From the NCBI GenBank assembly GCA_026122225.1, contig JANEZZ010002758.1, positions 310,001-374,000 of the forward strand: a DNA stretch of 64,000 nt. The letters are read 5' to 3'. This document shows, one piece after another, positions 52,931-64,000 of the stretch. A model generated the notes under the pieces. That model did no database searches, was not told the DNA's origin, and worked only from the letters and a program-made list of their open reading frames with translations. Numbering within the stretch: position 1 is the first letter of the stretch; every line of letters starts with the position of its first letter. Origin of the DNA: Heloderma charlesbogerti (lineage: Eukaryota; Chordata; Lepidosauria; Squamata; Helodermatidae). A program made the position numbers and the translations under genes.

Positions 52931-55282
52931 AAGGAGCCTACAGATCTGTTGGATCTGCTGCCCGTGAAACATAGCATCTGTGGGGAGCATGGATGGCTCT
53001 CCTCAAAGTCCAGTTCCCACAAATAACACCATCAGTATGTGCATGTTAGTGTAGCTGTGCTTTCCCCATCAGTAGATTGAGCTGGCAACCATCTAGGGCT
53101 TAATGTTAAGTGAGCTGGATTTTTATTCTGGAGTCTGATCCCATGAAGCCCTCCAAGGCAGAGATCTCATGAGATTCAGGAAGAATTCTGCACATGGAAA
53201 ATGTGCGGGTCAAACCATATATATATATATATGGCTGTGTTGTGTAAACTTAAGTTGCAATTTGCACTAGAGGCTGGGGTAGGCATGAGTAGGGCTGGCC
53301 CTAACTGGGAGCGCCGCCACCCCTTCCCCCTTTCTGGATTCACCCCTTGTCTCACAAAACCCCATGCCCACTTACTTCTGAGAGCTAGCCTGTTGCAGGG
53401 CTTTTGCTTTGCAGCCATCTCCTTTCAGCAATTCTGCAGGATTGTGGTGGTGGAACCCATTTGTCATTTCACAGCAATGCTGGAATGTACTTGAAAACAC
53501 TTCTGAGATGACCCCCCAAAGTGGTCAGGGAGTGTTTTATGCAGTTGCTAGGCAACTGCAACAGACTTCCTTCCCCTCCATCCCAACAAGTGAACAGGTC
53601 TGGCATGACCAGATCGAGGCAGCAGGGTTGTCCAGCAGCTGGCTGCACAGTGCCCTGGGCAGGTATCTGCTGTGCCTGCCAAACACTGTTTTGAGCAGAG
53701 CTCACACGTTTACTAGAATCTATGAATGTACATGCACTTTAATCAAGCTTTTTTGCTTATATTTCTAAGGGGAAATATGCCACGCTTTTAAGCTTTTTTT
53801 ACTTGAACAGCAAAAGATGCAAATTCAGCCTTGTGGGCGTAAAGGGCCAAATCAGGACCATTCGACACGAGGCAGAGCTTTCTTCTAGGCAACTGTTTAA
53901 AAATGCCAGTGGAAGGAAGAAATTACAGTCGGGTATGGAGAGGATATGCATGGCTGTTAATGGGAGGCAAATGTCAGCACTGAAAGAACATACATCTGTT
54001 CCCTCGCCCTTCCACGAGAAAATGAGCAGATGGGTGCAGCTCCTCCTTTAGCAAAGAGAAAAGAAAAGCTTCAACAGATGTGAAAACTGGTTGAGACTGG
54101 TTGCAAAATTCTCCTCCATCCTTGATGGGTATGAGATTGAACCTTAAATCTTCTGTCAGTGCTTAGAGGTGCTAGAAATGGTCACAATCCACCAGGAAGT
54201 GAGTAAATAAGCCCCATGTAAAATGAATAGGAGCCATCAGGCATGAGAACAGAGCTCTGTTGCTTTCAGTGGGGCTCACACAGGAGATTTCCAGATCCAT
54301 TGAGCCCCAAGGCAATAAAGTGCCACAAGCAACCACCCCGTTAATTCCTATTGATTTCAGAAGTAGAAGACAGAATTGTTCTAGGTGTTTAGTTGAAGCC
54401 TGGGTAGGACATAATTCTTCAAGTATCATAGACTGAAGAATGATGTCCCCATACATCATACATCCAACGAGAGGGAATCACATACATGCAAGATGGATGA
54501 TCAGGATGGTATCGAGACATTCTTTTTTTTAAATTACCAATATTTTTAATATTCTAAAACAAACTATGAACAAAAGCAATTACAGGAAAATGGCATGCAG
54601 TGTTTCACATAGAAGAATCAAACACAGGGTATCGGTTGCAATTCTTGAAGCCTGACATGTGTGTGCTTGCGTGCTTGCTTGTCTGTTCTGGTTTAACAGC
54701 ATGGTTTGTTATGTCGCATTGGCTTGGCAAGGCAGCAGAGTCCTCAGTCCCATGCCGAACATTAATAATTTGCTGGTATAGCAAATCTCCAGATTGAGAA
54801 GCCAAATTGGAGAACATTTCCTAAATGTAATGATGTTATATTAATTATACCTCAAAACTCTGTCCATAAATGTTACCTTATGGTGAAAGTTTCCTCTAAA
54901 CGCAGCCCTTGGCTAGTGAGTCATTCCCTCTATTTCTGACGTTCAGGCTGTGAGTGCTGTTGCGTATGCGGCCAAAATGGTATCATCCGTGAACAAGTGG
55001 GAGGTATTAGCAGGCGTGGGGGAACCCCAAGCTTTCCAGAAGTACAAAAAGTCCTTGTGCAAGGGGGGCCCCCCTGAGGAAGAACCCCCAAACAGCCCCA
55101 TGTGAACTGTGCATGCACAGTTGGCCACAGAATACTGACTATTGGGGGAAGTGGAATACAGTGGAGTGTGTGGAACAGGGTGACTGGAACCACTCCCCAC
55201 TTCCAAGACCCACTTGTTTTCACTCAGTTCAAGGCCCCATAAGAATTGGTCTTGCTGGATTAGACCAAAGGTTCATCTAGGC
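52931..55282. other. Unassigned, probably 3' UTR and flank
   Basis: Includes an AT dinucleotide run at 53217-53232 and an AATAAA at 54314. No gene or transposon recognised. Confidence 0.4.
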
Positions 55283-55397
55283 CAGAGATGGGCAACTTGT
55301 ATCCCTATAACTCCCATCATCCCTCACCATTGGCTAGGGCTGATGGGAGTTGTAGGCCAAAACATCTGGAAAGCCACAAGTTGCCCACCCCCGATCT
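55283..55397. mobile_element. Miniature hAT element
   Basis: CAGAGATGGGCAACTTGTAT to AAGTTGCCCACCCCCG with flanks ATCTAGGC and ATCTGGGT, 6 of 8. Confidence 0.82.
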
Positions 55398-56623
55398 GGG
55401 TCAGGGCTCTTATCTCCAACACCAGCTAGTCATATGCCCCTGGCAAGTGCATAAATGGGGTATGAAGCTAAAGAGTCTTCTCCTAGTGGTCATCCCGGGA
55501 ATCAGATGCTGAAAGCTATAGAGCTCCTGAATGTGAAGATTCCATCCCACTGTCATGGCGAATGGACATCAGTAGACCTACATACAAGGTTATCCATCCT
55601 CTATCTATCCAGCAACAAGACAAGTGTATTGGGGGGGGGGGACTATTCAGTAGTAATAAGCTGAGATATTACACAGTCAGCAATAAAACTGTAGCTGTAA
55701 ATGCTCCAATCCATCTTGCTGCTTTATTTCTCTCTGCATGCAATGATGTTATAATGCTATCAATGCATGTTTGGTGGAAACGGCCATGTATTTTGATGGC
55801 TTCCAAACAAACACTTCTGCTGCCTCTTTTATTGCTCACAAAGTTAAGGGGCAACAATTCATTGGCAAGACTGAAAGTTGTTTGGAACAGCTTGCTATCG
55901 AATACCAGATTGGTAGGTAAGTGGGGTAAAAAAAAAAAAGCCCTGCGTTGATGGGCAGTGCTTGGAGCCAACGGGATGTTCTCCTGCATCAGCCCTGTTG
56001 AAATAGACAGGAGTTGCGCAAGAGCTCAGCCGTCTGGATCGAACTACATGTGATGTTCAGCACACCACTTCAGGTGGTGCGTCTCTTTTTCAAACTGCAA
56101 AGAACCATGGGAAGGAGGGGGTGATTTTCGTCAGGACTGTGGACAGGCAGTTAACCCTTCCCCACAATGAACATTGAACACTGAACAATGAATAATGAAC
56201 ATTGCTCCCCGACAGTTACCCCAGGAGAGCAGCTCCCATGGGCTCTCCCAGTTTTAGTTTGTAAAAGATGCACACTATTTGAAGTGACATGTTTAGCATC
56301 ATGTGTGGTCAAAAGTATGGGTAAGCCTGGCTCAGGGTCCTGGGAGGTGGGGAGGAATTCGACACATGGCTGCAATTTTTGGCAGCAGCCAAAGCATCGC
56401 ACATAGGTCCACCGTTTGTGGCCCTTGGCAATTGCTGCTTCCTGTTATTCTGGCAGACTAATTAAAAAGCAGCCTCACTATTTCAACAGAGCCGTCTGTT
56501 CCTATCATTTCAAATCCTCCTTTTAATTTTTTGTGTGAAACAAGCCCATTTCCTGAGCTTTGGTTTTCTTCTTTCCCACTGAAGTTACTATTTTTATGGC
56601 TAGCTGAAATATATAAATTGATG

Positions 56624-56625
<2 letters not shown>
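55398..56625. other. Unassigned flank
   Basis: A homopolymer run of ten G at 55631-55640 and an AATAAA at 55682. No exon seen. Confidence 0.4.
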
Positions 56626-56681
<56 letters not shown>

Positions 56682-56682
56682 T
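56626..56682. repeat. CT-TA-CA compound microsatellite
   Basis: CT, then TA, then CA units in succession. Confidence 0.97.
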
Positions 56683-57566
56683 TTTAAGGGTTATTTTTTT
56701 CTAATAGTAGTAAAAGTTTGTAAAACAAAAAATGAGAAAAAATATTTTGAAGAAACACATAGCCTCAGGTATCAGCATACTGCATGCAGCCATATTTACC
56801 AGCTAAATGCACGCTACCGGTATAATGCATGAAACAAGGTAATAACAACCTGTTCAATGCAAATGGAAGCTGTGCATGACTTAATGGTTTAACTAGGCAT
56901 TAAGAGGACAAAATCAGTATGCCAAGCAGCAGTTTGCTTTCATTGAATAAGTGGGCTTGAAAGACATGCGAAGTTGGTTAAAAAGTCTTTTAAAAAGGGG
57001 AATGAGTTATGTTACTTTAGTTGGTGTATAAGAACCACACAGATGGCAAGAAACAGGCCTTGGGCCTGCCCTATCATTAGGTAGAGCTAGGTGACCACCT
57101 CAGGTAGCAACTTTTGGAAGCCATTAAAGGATGGCGAACCATCGGTTATTACATTTTAGCTGCCAAATTGGGGTCTGGCCACCATTTTGGATTTTCCACC
57201 TCAGGCACCAAATGGTCTTGGGTCTGCTCTGATCTGTTTCTCCCAGGCCCCTTGCTCTTCTGCATGGGTCAGGAACCAGGGCAGAGGATAAGACTGCAGA
57301 CTTTACAGAGGTTGAGGTCAAGACTACCAAGAACAAAGGAAACAAAAGTGGGATGCATCAGATATTTCCATTGTGAGGGTGGAGGGTTACGTTTAGCTGG
57401 ACGTAGGATTCACTAGACTTACAGTCTTTTGTTGACACAGAACGCAGTAGCTGAGGAGGATGCCAAAGGCCTGGCATGCTAGGAGTAGCCACTTTTGAAC
57501 TGAACTTATAGCTGAGCCTTTAACAGCTGCTTCATTTGCAGCAATTTGCAGGTGATTGTGTTTATG
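56683..57566. other. Intergenic or UTR flank, unassigned
   Basis: Nothing recognised. Confidence 0.4.
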
Positions 57567-57755
57567 AGCATAGGAACATAGGAAGCTGCTTTATACCATT
57601 GGTCCATCCACCCCAGTCTTGTCAACACTGTCAGCGGCTCTCCAGGGTTTCAGGCAACAGTTTTCCCCAGCCCTACCTGGAGATCCAGGGATTGAACCTG
57701 AGGCCTTCTGCACGCAAAGCAGGTGCTCTGGGCTGAGCCATGGCCCCTTGCATCC
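57567..57755 (-). mobile_element. tRNA-derived SINE copy (-)
   Basis: CATAGGAACATAGGAAGCTG start, CCAGGGATTGAACCTGAGGC inverted B box, GGCTGAGCCATGGCCCC end. Confidence 0.87.
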
Positions 57756-57761
57756 CATGAA

Positions 57762-57935
57762 AACAAAAGAAGCTGCCTTATACCAGGCAAAACTATTTGT
57801 CCATCGACCCAATATTGTCTATTCTGGCTGGCAACGGCTCTCCAGGGCCTTGGGCAGGGAGTGTCTTTCACATCACTGGCCATGTATGTGCTCTTCCACA
57901 CTGAGCTTTGGGATCTCCCTTTAGCTTAGCCTGCT
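57762..57935 (-). mobile_element. tRNA-derived SINE copy (-), second in tandem
   Basis: GAAGCTGCCTTATACCAGGC, CGACCCAATATTGTCTATTC and GGCAACGGCTCTCCAGGGCC. Same family and strand as the copy just before it. Confidence 0.8.
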
Positions 57936-58420
57936 AGTTCCTACAGATCAGACAGCTGTTAGGCACTAGGCCAGGTTGGTTATTTTTTAGCCAGTCAGCA
58001 ACCCTGTTACAGGACCCTGTTGCCAGGCCAAAACAATGGGAAGCTGGAAACGTGGTACTACCCAACTCATTGACTGAGGCCTTTGCATGTTGCCCCTCAG
58101 TTCACCTACCTCTTTTCACAAAATCCAGAGATGCCCAATAAAAACTAGCTCCATCAGCCAGAAGGGAAGGGAAGCTACTTTGCAGCTGAATAGCAGGGCC
58201 AGAATAATTTCGGTTAAGTATGCCGGACAAATAATCCTAATCAGACTGTTGTATGCAAAGCACACTCATTCTGCTGTAGTGTTATTCTCGGTGAAAGCAC
58301 GCATCTTCACATGTGCTCTCTGTTTCCCTCCTTTAAAGGAGGAGTGAGCAGAAGGAAAATCGGGATGTACTGGTAATTCTTTGGGGGATTTGCACCAGAT
58401 CAGCAAGGGTTACTGATTAA

Positions 58421-58517
58421 GGGCCCAATCCTATGCATGTTTAGTCAGCATGGCTGGCTGGGGGATGCTGAGAGTTGTAGAACTTATTTCTGTCTAAATA
58501 TGCATAGGACTGCGCCC
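58421..58517. mobile_element. Harbinger-like miniature element, TAA duplication
   Basis: GGGCCCAATCCTATGCATGT to TGCATAGGACTGCGCCC, 97 bp, with TAA on both sides (58418-58420, 58518-58520). Confidence 0.85.
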
Positions 58518-58994
58518 TAAGAATAGCAAGAAAAAGTAAAGAAAGCCACCCACTCCTCTCTGCCATGGCTAGCCATGTGCTAATTGCTCATTTCGTAGCC
58601 TCCGTGCTGTTTTGGAATTTTGTATTAGACTCCCTGAAATGAAGTAATTCGGATATACATTAGTACTTGCATATGCAGGTCATCCCACTGTATGGCTTTT
58701 GGGGTGCAGACAGAAAACTAGCTCCACTCCTTGAGCCACCATTTTGCATCTGGCAGCTATTGTTTTACACCTGACTCCAGTTGGTAGATCTCAGTGGTCT
58801 AGTAAATCAAAAACGAGATCCCACAAGGCTGAGGCTTGCCCACCTCTTCTTGAATGCATTCCCTTCAGCTTAAAATGTGGCAGCTATTCCTTCCTAAGAA
58901 TTTCCACCTTTCCAAGTGTATAGAAAAAAGTAGTGTACTAGTAGCTTGTACAGACTGAAGAACACAGTTACCATGCAAGTCATGCCACATAGTG
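58518..58994. other. Intergenic, unassigned
   Basis: Nothing recognised. Confidence 0.4.
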
Positions 58995-59301
58995 CAGGGG
59001 TACAGAACCCCAGGCTCAGGGGACACATCCAGCTGGCTGGGGGTCCCCAGAAAGCCCAGCCCCTTCCCTGTCCTGTCCCTCAACCCCCAGTTATTTGGTG
59101 GTTTCCCAGCAGTTCTTTCCCCCTTCTAAAATGCTTCTCCTAAGGCTTATTTATTGGCAGTAAGAGCTTTAAACTAAAGTATGCTGGTAATTTTGGCTGT
59201 GCCCCTTTGCCTTTGGCCACACCCACCACTGGAATGCAGCCCCAAAGAGCTTCTCTGAAATTGAATTTGGCTCTTGGGCTGAAAGAGGTTCTGCACCCCT
59301 G
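58995..59301 (-). mobile_element. hAT-type MITE, family 3 (-)
   Basis: CAGGGGTACAGAACCCCAGG to GAGGTTCTGCACCCCTG, 307 bp; flanks ACATAGTG and ACATCGCA match at 5 of 8. Confidence 0.85.
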
Positions 59302-59411
59302 ACATCGCAGGACTAATGTTAGGAACATGAACCACTCATGCATTTAAGACTATCTCCATGAATACAGGGAGAGGAAGTAGACTTCAAGTAGTGTGACATA
59401 TAGGTCAGAGC

Positions 59412-59545
59412 ATCTTTCCTCAGCCTGGTGCACTCCAGATGTTTTGGACTATAACTCCCAGGATTCCTGACCATTAGCCATGCTGGGTGGGGCTGATAGG
59501 AGTTGAAGACCAAAACATTTGGAAGGCACCAGGTTGGGAAACTTG
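59412..59545. mobile_element. Miniature hAT element
   Basis: TTTCCTCAGCCTGGTGCACT, CCAGATGTTTTGGACTATAA and the inverted half ending CACCAGGTTGGGAAACTTGG. Confidence 0.75.
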
Positions 59546-59964
59546 GGGGCAGAGGATCTCCCAGATTATAGCAGAGCATCCAGATTCCGCATCCATCAGT
59601 TCAGCACTTCAAAACAGAGAGTAAAGTTAGCTTGCACCTTGTTTATACTATGAACTCATCATCGTTTCCTCCAAGAACAGTGTGGTTTGCAAGTGTTGAC
59701 ACCAATAAGATATCTAGCTCCTTCACTGATCTACAACCCCACTGGATTATTTTGTGGGAGGTAAGGGAACCATGACGTTTAACCTAGCTTAAGCTATTGT
59801 GAAGAGACGCCAGTCATCGCTGGAGCTGATACGTCAAGAACCGTAGACACCAATGTACAATCAGCCACTTTGACAGATATAGGCAAATTGGCAGGTTCTT
59901 ACGTTGAATAAGAACAAGCCAGATGCAGGATCGTTGTCTCACGGAGAGATCCACACAGAGAGAT
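59546..59964. other. Intergenic, unassigned
   Basis: Nothing recognised. Confidence 0.4.
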
Positions 59965-60102
59965 TCTAGAGCAGCTTCCCCAATCTGGTGCCCTCCAGCT
60001 GTTTTAGGCTACAGTTCCCATCATCTCCAGGCAGCAATGGTCAGGGGTGATAGAAGCAGTCCAAAATATCTGGAGGGCGGTAGGTTGAGGAAGGCAATTC
60101 TA
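59965..60102. mobile_element. Miniature hAT element
   Basis: GCTTCCCCAATCTGGTGCCC to ATCTGGAGGGCGGTAGGTTG. Confidence 0.75.
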
Positions 60103-60994
60103 AAGGCGATGCAAGTCTGTGCCAAGGGGTGCGAATGACTAGCACAAAGGCACTTAAATATGGAGGGAGAGAGAAGGAGTGTTGTGAGGGTGAGAAAATA
60201 AGGTTCTTCAATCAGTCTGAGCATTTCGCTAAGACCGTGTGTGTGCGCGTGCACGTGCGCACAGACACGCACTTACATTCGCACACCTAATGTAGAGATG
60301 GGACTGAGGGAATGATGCTCTAGGGCATTATCAGCACTCTCTTCCCCACCCCATCTTCTCTATGGGAAGAAAATAATGAGTAAAGGCAGGCTCATATATT
60401 TATGTTCATCACTGGAGCATCAAGCAGTGGCTTACACCTGGGAAGAAACTATCACAGATCCAACACCACAGACAGAGCTTTCATTTCATCTCAAGCAAAA
60501 GACGTTTTACCGCAACCTGTGGAGGCGGTGCACATGTTCAGCTGCAAGTCATGGGCTGATGAGGCAACTGAGTGATGCCCATGCATGTATGAATCCGCCG
60601 CAGTCCTAGCTCTGCAAACACGAATCTGTGGCTCAGATGCTTTTGAAAGACCTTGGCCTTAATATGCTTTCTCTTCCTCTGTTTGCATAATTTCCTCTGT
60701 TTGCAATAATGTTTGCATCATGGGTGGACTGAAGATTGCATTTGATGTTAGCAGCTTTTTAAAATACCTGTACTCTTTATCAATTGTAAATTTAGGGGGA
60801 AATGTTTATAAATATACAAATATATTTTATATATCAAATATAAGATATCTAGATAAAACTAAAAGCATATATAGTTTTGAACAGATTCTTGTGCTGCCTC
60901 TGCTACATGATGTAGAAAATTTGCAGTTCTATCTATTATTATCAAGTTTGGAGCATTCTTTAAAGCCCAAGTACATCAATGAGAGGAAAACCTT
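60103..60994. other. Intergenic, unassigned
   Basis: Includes a GT/GC-rich run at 60236-60260. No gene seen. Confidence 0.4.
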
Positions 60995-61137
60995 TGGGCA
61001 GCCTTCCCCAGCCATGTGCTGTCCAGCTGTTTTGGACCACAACTCCCAACATTCCTGGCCATTGGCCATGCTGGCTAGGGCTGCTGGGAGTTGAAGTCCA
61101 AAACATCTGGAGGGCACCAGGTTGAGAAAGGCAGCCT
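60995..61137. mobile_element. Miniature hAT element
   Basis: GGCAGCCTTCCCCAGCCATG to CACCAGGTTGAGAAAGGCAG, strongly palindromic (CAGCTGTTTTGGACCACAAC and its inverse). Confidence 0.8.
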
Positions 61138-61495
61138 TAGGATCTGCCCTTATTTACATCTCAGTGGAGAATTCACTGTGTGTAGGTACCAATCATGCAA
61201 ATATTCACAAATTACTTGGAACAATTATTGTACCAAATTGGGGTGGGGGAGCTGAGAAAGGTAATCAGTGAGCCCCAAGTAATCTTATTGTCATGCAATA
61301 GGGAGACCATATGGCCTACTTTACAATCTTCTATTTAAAGGGCTGTCTCTTGAAAGGCATCTTGTATTTGAAGGGCTGTCTGGTCCAAGCTAGGCCTTGA
61401 AGTTGGTGATCCACACCTGGACAACAGACTGAGCAGGCATACAGCTCACCTGGTCACAGTCTTTCCCATTATGGAGTGATACATTATCCATTTAA

Positions 61496-61890
61496 GGGCA
61501 CAATCCTATGGACTGCACCCTTGCTGCTCAGATGCCCCCGAACTTGGAGGCTTCCGTGATTCCTATGCCCTGTCCAGCTGAAGCTGGCAGGGTGGGAGGA
61601 ATGGTGGAGGTGATCTTTGCCTCCCCGCCCTCCGATCTCCTTTATTTTCGCTAGACAGGCTTTTATCCTGGCCTCTCCGGTCTCCTCCCCTCCCCATCCA
61701 CTAGAACACCCCCTTTTCCGACCTTGGAGAGGCAGCTGGCACAGTTCTCTCTGCACCAGCTGCAAGGGGGCAGAAGCAGATCTCCAATTCCCTCTTCCAA
61801 GGTTAGAGTGCTGTCTCCACCCTCGGAAGTGATTTTACAAGCCATCCTATGGTCCCTGGGACACTCGCCCAGAGACCATAGGATTGCTGT
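61496..61890. mobile_element. Miniature DNA element with GCACAATCCTAT terminus
   Basis: Preceded by TAA, starts GGGCACAATCCTATGGACTG and ends AGACCATAGGATTGCTGTC. About 395 bp, GC rich inside, like the element at 17119. Confidence 0.6.
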
Positions 61891-63023
61891 CTCTGTTATA
61901 ATGATTCTTTCTAAATGTGCATCTGTTCATGTCAATTAGCACATGCACAATTTATGCAAATGTGTGTCCTCTTTCCTTCTCTTTTTTGGAGATGTGTAGG
62001 TGGCCACGCTATCATGCATTCTTATATACTGATAGTAAACTCATTCTCAGAATGTGGATCCTTATGTGGCCAAAGTTGCACCATCCCTACACAAGAGGAA
62101 AAGGTTCAAAAAAAGGCTTGAGGGAATCCCAGTTTGCAGAAATACAAAAGAAATATTGGTGGAGAAAAACCCTATGGGCGGGACCCCAAAACAGCTTAGT
62201 GAGGACTGAGCATGTGTAGTGGGCATGGTATGCTGACTGCTGGGTGGGGGGTGGGATGGAGTCTCCTAGAAGACAGCACCCTCAAAAGAAGCACTCCATA
62301 CCTCAGCATGGTTTTGCAGATCCCATCTGTTTTCCTGTAATCCTAAACCCTTGTCACTTCCTGACATTAGCTGCCAGAGTGGAACCCAATGGTTAGTGTT
62401 TTCCTCCTCGGACAGGTCACTTCTTGCCCCACTTTGCTAGCAACTGCAACTTTTCAAAATGGCCCCATCTCTCTTTCCCATATGGAAGGGAACATGGCCA
62501 ACTCACATGATATAGTCACCTCCAATCATCAACCAGGCCATTGTCTCTTGCAGAACTGATTCTTTGCTTGCCAATTCTCAACAGCTTATGTCAGACCTAC
62601 ACAGTGAATTTAAATCTACATTGAGTCCAACTCTTCCAGTTTAAATAGTAGACAACCCATGGGTTTGTAGTCATCTTCAGCTTTTCCCTTCAAAGCATTA
62701 CATGCACAGCTCTCAGTACTGACCCTGCCCAGTTTGTGAATAGTAACCACCATGATTCATTTTATTAGTCACTTTTGTACCTGAAATAGGTACTCAACAT
62801 AACTTATAATTTGAAAAAATCAGGTATTAAAAGAATTAAGAGGCTGACTAAAAGTAACGCAAAAGACTTTAGCTTTGTTTGGGCAGAACTGCATGCTATG
62901 TGCAATGTGGCAATGCTGCTGAAAACAGAATCATTCTGTTGAATTCTTCCCCGAGATGTATGATTTTTCTCACCTCATGACCTCATCATGTTGTACATTT
63001 TCCCTGTTCCAGTAAACTGGGGC
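61891..63023. other. Intergenic, unassigned
   Basis: No exon of a neighbouring gene recognised on either strand. Confidence 0.4.
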
Positions 63024-63810
63024 ACAGAATCATAGAATAGTAGGGTTGGAAGGGGCCTACAAGGCCATCGAGTCCATCCCTCCTCAATACAGGAATCCAG
63101 GTCAGAGCATCCCTGACAGATGGCTGTCCAGCCTCGTCTTGAATGCCTCCAGTGTGGGAGAGCCCACCACCTCCCTAGGGAATTGGTTCCATTGTCGTAT
63201 TGCTCTAACCGTCAGGAATTTTTCCTGATGTTCAGCCGGAATCTGGCTTCCTGGAACTTGAGCCCATTATTCCGTGTCCTGCACTCTGGGATGATCGAGA
63301 AGAGATCCTGGCCTTCCTCTCTGTGACCTTTCAAGTACTTGAAGAGCTCTATCCTATCTCCCCTTGGTCTTATCTTCTCAAGGCTAAACGTGCCCAGTTC
63401 TTTCAGTCTCTCTTCATAGGGCTTGGTTTCCAGTCCCCTGATCATCTTTGTTGCCCTCCTCTGAACCCTTTCCAGTTCGTCTGCATCCTTAAAATGTGGT
63501 GCCCAGAACTGGACACAGTACTCCAGATGAGGCCTAACCAGTGCTGAGTAGAGGGGAACTACTTCCTGGGATTTGGAAGCTATGCTTCTATGAACGCAGC
63601 CCAAAACAGCATTGGCCTTTTTTGCAGCCACATCACATTGTTGGCTCATATTCAGCTTATGATCGACAACGATGCCAAGATCCTTCTCGCTTGTAGTGTT
63701 GCTGAGCCACGTATCCCCCATCTTGAAACTGTGCATTTGGTTTCTTTTTCCTAGGTGCAGAACTTGGCATTGATCCCTATTAAATGTCATTCTGTTGTTT
63801 TCTGCTCAGG
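63024..63810 (-). mobile_element. CR1 LINE with long ORF2 remnant (-)
   Basis: 3' tail CAGAATCATAGAATAGTAGG at 63024, then a minus frame 63790-63212 of 192 codons encoding the CR1 ORF2 C-terminus: KDLGIVVDHKLNMSQQCDVA, LVRPHLEYCVQFWAPHFK, RATKMIRGLE, FRLNIRKNS. 5' truncated near 63810. Confidence 0.92.
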
Positions 63811-64000
63811 CAAGGAAAATACACACAACGCAACAATGTCACAGCAGGTGTAAGTGATCCTTTACACTTTAAGGGGAACAACACAACACTGGGATATCAG
63901 TTTTGGCAGCATTCCAACATTGTGTGTAAAATGCACATTTTACACACAGCACCCTTACACAGCATGTGTAAAAAGGCAAAACTACATGTGATGTTATTCA
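63811..64000. other. Unassigned end of window
   Basis: Contains an inverted pair, TGTGTAAAATGCACATTTTACACACA (as two halves around 63930), and AAAACTACATGTGATGTTA, similar to sequence near 3080. Confidence 0.35.

Larger units (their letters stand above)
51945..55687 (+). other. PEX5L: Probable PEX5L 3' UTR (end uncertain)
   Basis: Mammalian PEX5L mRNAs have a very long 3' UTR, so the several kb after the stop are likely transcribed. Canonical AATAAA hexamers that I found lie at 54314-54319 and 55682-55687; an ATTAAA is at 56461. None can be chosen from sequence alone. The stretch begins with CA repeats, carries a tRNA-derived SINE (52302-52552) and an interrupted hAT MITE, and from about 53230 to 55280 is mostly unique sequence with no recognised repeat or exon. 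Confidence 0.35.

Noticed and set aside
63212..63790. 192-codon minus-strand frame as a host gene
   Set aside because: It is the CR1 ORF2 C-terminus with the CR1 tail following directly.

Overview
The window is vertebrate nuclear DNA, almost certainly from a squamate reptile and probably a lizard. It holds split genes with large introns and a dense mixture of CR1, L2 and BovB/RTE LINEs, tRNA-derived SINEs (one looks like the Sauria SINE), several hAT-type MITE families and Harbinger-like miniature elements. There is no bacterial-style gene organisation; most small open reading frames are chance or lie inside transposons.

One host gene is recognisable: PEX5L (PEX5-related protein, TRIP8b), on the + strand. 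Eleven coding exons, 7388-51944, carry everything from the start of its constant region to the stop codon. Together they encode 529 residues with intact GT-AG splice sites and matching phases. The alternatively spliced N-terminal exons must lie upstream of the window. The N-terminal part (exons 1-5) includes the segment known to bind HCN channels; exons 6-11 form the TPR domain that reads C-terminal tripeptide signals. The region after 51944 is a probable long 3' UTR of unknown end, followed by repeat-rich intergenic DNA. The USP13 gene expected tail-to-tail with PEX5L in other amniotes was not seen.

Layout: 1-7.4 kb is an upstream intron with CR1, SINE and L2 pieces, a roughly 1.4-kb inverted duplication (3942-5340) and a palindromic MITE (5969-6308). 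7.4-11.5 kb has exons 1-3. Intron 3 (11.5-23.7 kb) holds the most striking structure: a three-layer nest in which a 1-kb palindromic element (21394-22407) sits in an L2, which sits in a hAT-like MITE with a perfect 8-bp target duplication. Its core is a near-perfect 517-bp palindrome built of smaller palindromes. Intron 4 (23.7-33.7 kb) holds CR1 and L2 copies, a solo LTR with 5-bp target duplication inside a hAT MITE, and an inverted repeat resembling Penelope termini. 33.7-43.3 kb has exons 5-10, with a BovB copy almost touching the acceptor of exon 9. Intron 10 (43.3-51.7 kb) carries more hAT MITEs, a CR1 with a nested SINE and a CR1 with a nested L2. 51.9-64 kb has the UTR and intergenic repeats, ending in a CR1 with a long ORF2 remnant.

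The repeats form readable insertion histories: MITE in SINE, BovB tail in MITE, LTR in MITE, SINE in CR1, L2 in CR1, L2 in MITE. Several have target-site duplications visible by eye. Repeat coordinates are accurate to a few bases where a target duplication is quoted and to about 10-30 bases elsewhere. All identifications come from reading the sequence; no database search was possible.
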